Assembly: GCF_050948215.1 (NCBI RefSeq)
Contig: NC_135150.1
Span: 22,981,943 to 23,045,942, forward strand
Direction of reading: 5' to 3'
Source: Halictus rubicundus
Lineage: Eukaryota; Arthropoda; Insecta; Hymenoptera; Halictidae
Length of the DNA stretch: 64,000 bases
A program made the position numbers and the translations under genes. Below the pieces are notes generated by a model, which saw only the letters and a list, made by a program, of their open reading frames with translations, made no database searches and was not told the origin of the DNA. Shown in pieces: positions 57,986 to 64,000 of the stretch (its first letter is position 1; each line of letters starts with the position of its first letter).

Positions 57986-60660
57986 GAACGCACATTATTT
58001 TTTTAACCAGAATTAGAACGCACAGCTTAATTGTTTTATATGAAATATGTACTAACATATAAATCTTATATACAAAATCTCTAATTAATGTAAATGATAC
58101 GTATTTTATTTTTTTCCAATTTTGTAGTTGCAAACTCTAGTAAATAACTCATATAAAACTCTATTAAGTAAAACTGATATAAGATTTATATGTTAGTTAC
58201 ATTTCTTTCAATCGTTTTTTACATTTCTGAGGGCTTAGAAAAGTAACTCGGGTTTCGTACTCTTAATACATAATTTATTTGTCAACACGAATTTTCCATA
58301 AATATATCATATATCAATATTCATCATATATAGTTTTTGCTTGCATTTAATAATATCTTTTTTTTAGCACATACATGTTTATCCACAGTTTTTCTCTTTA
58401 AATCTCTTAATGTAGTTCTTTGTACCGAACTGACTTGCGTCCCCGAACTCACAGTTCTCGCATCGCACATTATTCATCGAGAATCTATTTTTGCAGATTG
58501 CGACTGGTTATCACTTGTGTCCGCTTACTTTCGAAAATTACAAGTCTGTCCACCCGCTTCGTTTTCTCTACGATATGTCCGGATATGTCTCGCCACGAGA
58601 TTTTCCCGTTATTGCCACCTGGTTCGCGTATGTCTTTGTACTTTATTGTTTCGTTTCCCCTAATTCGTTCAATCTGCAAAAATATATTTCCCCGAACGGA
58701 CTCACCTCTTCAATGTACTCGAACCAAGATAAGCTTACACGATGCGAAACGACGATGACAACACAGTCAAACTTAACACGGAGACTCTTCAACCTGTTAA
58801 TTAGAGAAAATGCGTTTACTCATAAATTTTCTCCAAGAATAATGCTTCCTTTTCCTTATACTTATTCGCCATTTCTGCGCTTCAACGGTGCAAACAAAAT
58901 TCATACCTTATTTGCCTCCAACCTTTGCACACATTCGACTTAGAACATTTTCGTTATACATGATTTTTTTTTCATTTTATTTCACGTATTGTCAAAATTC
59001 TTTTGACAGTGTCATGGTGCTTCTAATATCTTCCTTTAAATAATAAAATTTTGTCTGAAAACGTTCAAACTACTTTAACATGTAATTTACCTCATCTAAA
59101 GTAACTATAATATCCTCCAATGTAAATATAAACGCATTATTGTTGGTGAAGTACTAGAGACAGTGAGCTAACGGTTTAATCTCTTCAAAGTGATATTTTC
59201 TAAGGGACAAACACATGCATTTTTAGTTTCTCGCTGGTTATTTCTTGTACTTTCGAAACGAAAGCATTAAAGTGATTGTAAATGTATTTAGAAAGATGTT
59301 AACATGAGATACCATAGGTTGTCGATTAACAGGTTGAGCGGGTCTCCGAAATCGATATCGAAATTTCTCGCTCACGACATTATTACGGGAACGTCACACG
59401 GCGAAATGCTCGTTCCTAATATGAATTATCGTGCAACCCACGGTGCACAGACTCGCCTCCATAAATTTTTTCTTACTCTCTCTCTCTCTCTCCTTCTCTC
59501 TTCGTTTGTTTTGTTGCGACACACCGCGCAGATAGATATACTTTTATATTTATTTAGATATACCGCTAATCGACACGCTACAACTCTCGGCCAGCAAGAG
59601 CAAATTCGTTTTAACTTATAACTCCTCCACGTCACCTACCATCATATACATAGAATATTTTTTTTTCTCTCCGCTTTTCTCGTCCTCTCACTCATTCACT
59701 CGTTGATTCGCGCGCTCTTTCTCTCTTTGTTAGGTATCTCCGAATAGTTGACCCTCACACGCTTCTCCATTGAAAAGTTCCCTCGTTTTCATTCTCAATT
59801 GACAATTCACATTCTGGATTTGATGTGCAGTAGAACCACGATTACTCCAACACGCTCCGTAACGTAAATAGCTCAATCTAAGGCAGTGCAAGCGTCGAAA
59901 ACTACTGCGTCGTCTTGAAGTCAATCTTTTGTTAAACAGTCGCCAGTTTCTTAGAACAATGCTTCGAGCATCGACAAAATCCGAGGATCCAACGTAAGAA
60001 TGGTTAACGGTGCAGGCTGTCGATGGTTTCGGTTAGAACGATCTGGTTCCACTTAATCGCTAATCATCCGTAATTAATTGACTTCAAAGCAACATCGCTA
60101 TCCCTCGCTATACGCCAGATCTATCAGCTTTGCTCGCGCAGAAGAATCATTACCGGAACGTAACTTTTTCCAAAGCCTCTTAAGCACGAAAGCAGTGTTT
60201 TCTTAATTGACCATGAGCTCACTGGAATCGCTAACGAATTGGAAATCTTTCCTGTTCAGACGGCTCGCAGTCCTCTGCTGAGAAGTGTTCAGTTATTTTT
60301 CCATTCAGCTATTTCATTCGGACCACGTCGACGATCTATCTTAATTTTCATTTTTCTATACAACACAGATATCTCACAATTCCAACAACACTGAACATCA
60401 ACTTCCAACAGCTCGGATTAATCATCGTCGTTTCCGGTACTCCACGAATTTAGTATTCTAAAATATCAATACACCAATTTTGTAACATTCCAATGACTCT
60501 AACGATTACTAAGTCAATATTGCAACGAATTTTAATTCGTCGGTACGATTTTTGAATCTTCCAATTCTTGAGTGTGTTTCAGCACCCTCACCTTCCAACA
60601 GTTCATTCACTTCCTAACAATTTCAACACCTAAACGCTCTACACCCCCCGACCGCAATAT
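57986..60660. other. Gene-less AT-rich stretch
   Basis: No exon recognised. A CT tract lies near 59475-59500. Several plus-strand open frames (for example 58491-58943) overlap one another and show no similarity. It could be the 3' UTR or intron of a gene beyond the window, without direct evidence. Confidence 0.4.
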
Positions 60661-60667
60661 CCTAATC

Positions 60668-60911
60668 CAGGCCTGGGCAACTTCTTCCCACCCTTCGCTT
60701 CACAACCCCCACTACCAGTGTGCAGGTTCCCCCACCACTGGTCACTTCCCTGTTACCCTACCGTGCTTTTATCCCTCCTGGAGACAACCTCCTACATAGG
60801 TTCCTAGCCCCTCTCTCCCTTCTCCCACACTCCATAGGAGCATGGTGGGTGGTCTCAGAAGTGGGAAGACGACTCACGTGTGGCTCGCGAGCCACCAGTT
60901 GCCCAGGCCTG
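60668..60911. mobile_element. hAT-like MITE (CAGGCCTGGGCAA ends)
   Basis: Ends CAGGCCTGGGCAAC and GTTGCCCAGGCCTG with CCTAATCC on both sides (60661-60668 and 60912-60919; the last C overlaps the left end). An 8-bp duplication with CAGG-type ends indicates hAT. About 244 bp, pyrimidine-rich inside, no ORF. Confidence 0.75.
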
Positions 60912-60982
60912 CCTAATCCATCAACATCTGAATCTTCAAAGATCTCATTATTCTACGCATTTTAAGTTCCCAATATGTAGAT

Positions 60983-61152
60983 CAGTGATGGGCACGGTAG
61001 GGGCCCCTCAAATACTTTCTTCCCCCACCAACCTTTCTTTCGTCGCGTTCGCGTCTTCGTTGCCACATGGTAACGGCGCGTAATGGATGGGGACAGTAGC
61101 CGCTATGGTGGGAACGGTCTTGTCTCAATTCAGACAAAAATGCCCATCCCTG
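60983..61152. mobile_element. hAT-like MITE (CAGTGATGGGCA ends)
   Basis: 170 bp; ends CAGTGATGGGCA and, read inwards, CAGGGATGGGCA, with a perfect 8-bp target duplication ATGTAGAT (60975-60982 and 61153-61160). A second hAT-like element only 71 bp from the previous one. Confidence 0.85.
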
Positions 61153-61178
61153 ATGTAGATCATCCACTGACTCATCAC

Positions 61179-61292
61179 TCGACTGTGGATTTTATGTGCG
61201 TTAAAATGATTGAAAGAAGAAGTACATTGTTATCTTCCATCTCTTAGAATCGAGTTAGGCAATTTTCATTCTGCACAAAAATCCGCAGAACC
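61179..61292. mobile_element. Probable TAGACTG-type MITE relic
   Basis: Ends TCGACTGTGGATTTTATGTG and, read inwards, CGGTTCTGCGGATTTTTGTG resemble the TAGACTGCGGATTTTTATGC family, but the termini and target duplication have decayed. 114 bp. Confidence 0.45.
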
Positions 61293-62091
61293 GAGTCAAC
61301 ACCCTAATTAAGCACTCTAGTCTTCCAATGTCCTAGCTCTCATCGTTTTCCGAGCCTAACATCCTATCAAACCCTTCTCTTCCCTTCTCAGCAGTCCCTT
61401 CCAACATTTTGACCAAGTTTTCTCGCTGGAGCGAGCAATCCTTAAAAATTGCCATGATTATGTCCCTGAAAAGGTGTCGAACGAACCGAAGATAATTACG
61501 TACGTAACTCAGCACGGGAGACACAGCGCTCAAGCCGTCGATGAAACGAAGAGACACGAGGTTCTGGCTATCGACAGCAATGACTGTCCTGATCTCGGAG
61601 TAACATTAATTACGTGTCTAACGGTGGAACACTGCCTAGAGTCTATTATACCAATCACAGCGACACAGAACGTCTTGAGAACGTGCCTACGGTTTATAGC
61701 GAACGTTAATATCTATGTTTGCAATTTGCGCGTATTAGAAATATATATATATATATGTATGTATGTATATGTGAGTGTACGTGTGACTGTGTGTGCATAT
61801 ACGTAACATATACAACATACAAACATCGGCTTACGGTTACTATTCACTGAGAACACCGAAGGCGTTCAGGTTCACTTTGTGTTCATTTTTTAGCGAAACG
61901 TCTCGCAAACATTAGCGATTTCTTTCTCCTGCATATGTATAATACACGTGTAGACGCATATACGATATAGTATCTCGACCACTGATTGTACGAATAGGTT
62001 TTGTGCCTGGCACAACAAGCAATCACATTGACATTCTCCGCGTTCTATTCGCCTTCTCTTGATTCTACACCAGTTCAGCTATTGCCCGTGC
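61293..62091. other. Gene-less stretch
   Basis: Overlapping open frames on both strands around 61333-61806 have no recognisable similarity. A TA/TGTA tract lies at about 61741-61770. No RNA gene seen. Confidence 0.4.
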
Positions 62092-62285
62092 GGGCAGAGA
62101 ATCTCGTTCTCCGGGCCAGTGTCGCCAGACGAGGGGAGGGAGCACGAATCGAGGGGGAAAAGTTACCCTCTCCTGTGCTCGTACCAGATTATGCGCGACA
62201 GAGATGTAACGTGTCGGCAACTTGGGTAGGAGGGGAAATTAGAGTGGGGGATCGAGTCTTGATCTGGCGCCACAAGGCTCGCCAT
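62092..62285. repeat. Dispersed repeat (copy 2, inverted relative to 15.5 kb)
   Basis: On the minus strand it follows 15530-15715: CGCCAGATCAAGACT, CCCCCACTCTAATTTCCC, GTGTCG..., GGTAC..., GAGAGGGTAACTTTTCCCC and CCCTCGTCTGGCGACA. About 46.5 kb apart and in opposite orientation, so the copies spread by transposition or a similar process. Confidence 0.6.
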
Positions 62286-64000
62286 CTTGCCCGCCACAAG
62301 GCTCGCTGAACGGGACCGTTCTACACTTACAAAAAGATCTTCAAATTGATTTTTTCCCTTTTAACGGCTGAATAGAACGCGGAGCGAAACACGTAGCGTA
62401 TAAATGCGCCGTCGGCACTCGACTAATCATGCGTGTGCACATTTATCTGGTATTATTTAATTATCCAGCGATCGCGGCTCATCCTTGATCCGTCTTGATC
62501 AATCTTGCAAGAAAAAGTCGAAAACAATTCTACTTCGAAACCTCCGAAAAATCTGAAAATCTTTGAAAATTAATCGTGAACGACTACTTCTAATCGTTTT
62601 TTATAGAGCGGATAATGAAAAATCGAGAATGTTTTTACTCGAGTTGCGTAGAATTTATCTATTTCGATCGATCAAAGACAAATTGGATGAATCGAATGCG
62701 CAGTATTTTAATTTTAAAAAAGAGCACAGAGCACGGTACCGCTAGATCGATTCGATTAACTAACGCCTCTCGGGTCGTGTATCATTATCTCGAATAAAAT
62801 ACTTCGACTGAACTGTTATACTCTGAATTGACGTACAATTTCGTCGGGCCTGTATCTAGCTCGATCGTCAACACGGTCAATGATTGATAATCGTTTTTCA
62901 AGCTCAAGTGGAGATTGTATAGATGCTCTGGCAACGTTTCGTTACAGATCCATTGATTAATAATAAGTCTAGCAGCTCTTAATTATCTCTCTATCCATTT
63001 GCACTGTTCGATTTCATAATGCCTCTTCAACTCTGTTCCTCTCTTCGTGTTCCGATCTCGAACGAGTCCCGTTAAGAGACTCATGGATAGATTACTTACA
63101 GGCTATATTAAACAACTTAGAGTAACGTTCTTACCGATAGTTTTTAATGGATACACGGTGCTTATTATCTCGCTAATCAACATTGACTTCACAGGAGTAG
63201 TTATGCAGTTTCGTAGTATCTTCCGAGAGGAGGAACCATCCTCAGGGACACCATTTTTTTTTGTGCGCAGCTTTTCGCGGCACCCTCGAGTCAAATGAAA
63301 CAAGTTAACGAGTTACAGCAAATTATCAGAAGCGTAAAGATATTTCGTTTCCATGCATTCGAAGGAACAAAAGCAGATGCTTAATATTCGTAAATATGTT
63401 AAATGTGAAAAATAAAATCATATATAGAAGTGGGAATAAACGGGATCAACATTTTCGGATTGAAATTGATTACAAATCGTTATCGCAGACTTTCAAGCTA
63501 TTCGTTTCTGCGCTGATGAAAAAAAGCTTTCCTCCAATTAGAAGTAGTAAACTCAAAAATCCAATCAGGGGAAAGAGAAAAACAGAGAACTCGACGGTTT
63601 CGCGGACTTACATGTACAAACTTTACAGCCCTCGAGCCTACACGCGGACCTTCCCTACTCCTAAATTGACTACGATTATTGACTCGTGGCATGCACGCGT
63701 AAAAAACCCCCTAGCAATCATCTAACCAACGAAGGATTTCCTTTTGCTTCTGCAACGTGTCTATCCGCTGTCCCCGATCCTCGTGTAAAAAAATATAGAA
63801 AAGTCTATCGCGCGAGACGCGTGGAAAAGAAACGCGAATCCCTGACACCGCGAACGGAACTGCAAAATATAGAGACCGTCTCCGGTTAATTCTATAATCC
63901 TCGTTGCATCTACTTATCTCTATGTTACACCTATATTTCATGTATAACTTGACGTAATCTTACGTAGACAATCATCGTAACACGGCTCGTCCATCGCATT
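62286..64000. other. Gene-less stretch at the right edge
   Basis: No exon, RNA gene or repeat family recognised. Open frames up to 109 codons (plus 63396-63725) resemble no protein I know. Confidence 0.4.

Noticed and set aside
61333..61806. Overlapping opposite-strand frames as a gene
   Set aside because: Neither resembles a known family; the plus frame ends in a TA/TGTA microsatellite translation.

Overview
The window looks like nuclear DNA of an insect, most likely a hymenopteran (bee, wasp or ant); that placement is inferred from the flavour of the proteins and is not decisive. The genes are eukaryotic, with short introns (mostly 57-170 bp) obeying GT-AG rules. GA microsatellites are abundant, and small non-autonomous DNA transposons (MITEs) are scattered between and inside genes.

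Layout. Bases 1-38,395 hold no protein-coding exon I can support: satellite and microsatellite DNA, many MITEs (piggyBac-like TTAA elements, hAT-like elements with 8-bp target duplications, 81-bp mariner-like palindromes), one degenerate 1.1-kb hAT-like element with a broken BED-finger ORF, another decayed 1.1-kb element, and several CpG-rich promoter-like patches. Because the 5' end of Utx lies at 38.4-39.4 kb on the minus strand and its later exons are not visible, much or all of this stretch is probably one very long Utx intron.

Bases 38.4-56.8 kb are a compact gene island: Utx (minus; N-terminal exons only), a FUN14/FUNDC1 gene (plus; two alternative last exons), INTS9 (minus; ten exons, complete), MBLAC1 (plus; complete, divergent from INTS9 with start codons 264 bp apart), RidA/UK114 (minus; complete, tail to tail with MBLAC1), an Arg/Ser-rich nuclear-type protein that I do not recognise (minus; complete), and OSGEP/Kae1 (plus; complete). 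All spliced models close in frame at lengths normal for their families. Bases 56.9-64.0 kb again carry repeats and no recognised gene.

How the genes relate. This is a cluster of housekeeping genes, not an operon or pathway. The one suggestive pairing is INTS9-MBLAC1: both encode metallo-beta-lactamase-fold proteins, and both families are tied to 3' processing of non-polyadenylated Pol II transcripts (snRNA and histone mRNA). They share a short divergent promoter. Four of the INTS9 introns each contain one MITE, from four different families. Subtracting those insertions returns each intron to roughly 60-85 bp, and one insertion sits so close to a splice donor that its target-site duplication copied the donor sequence.
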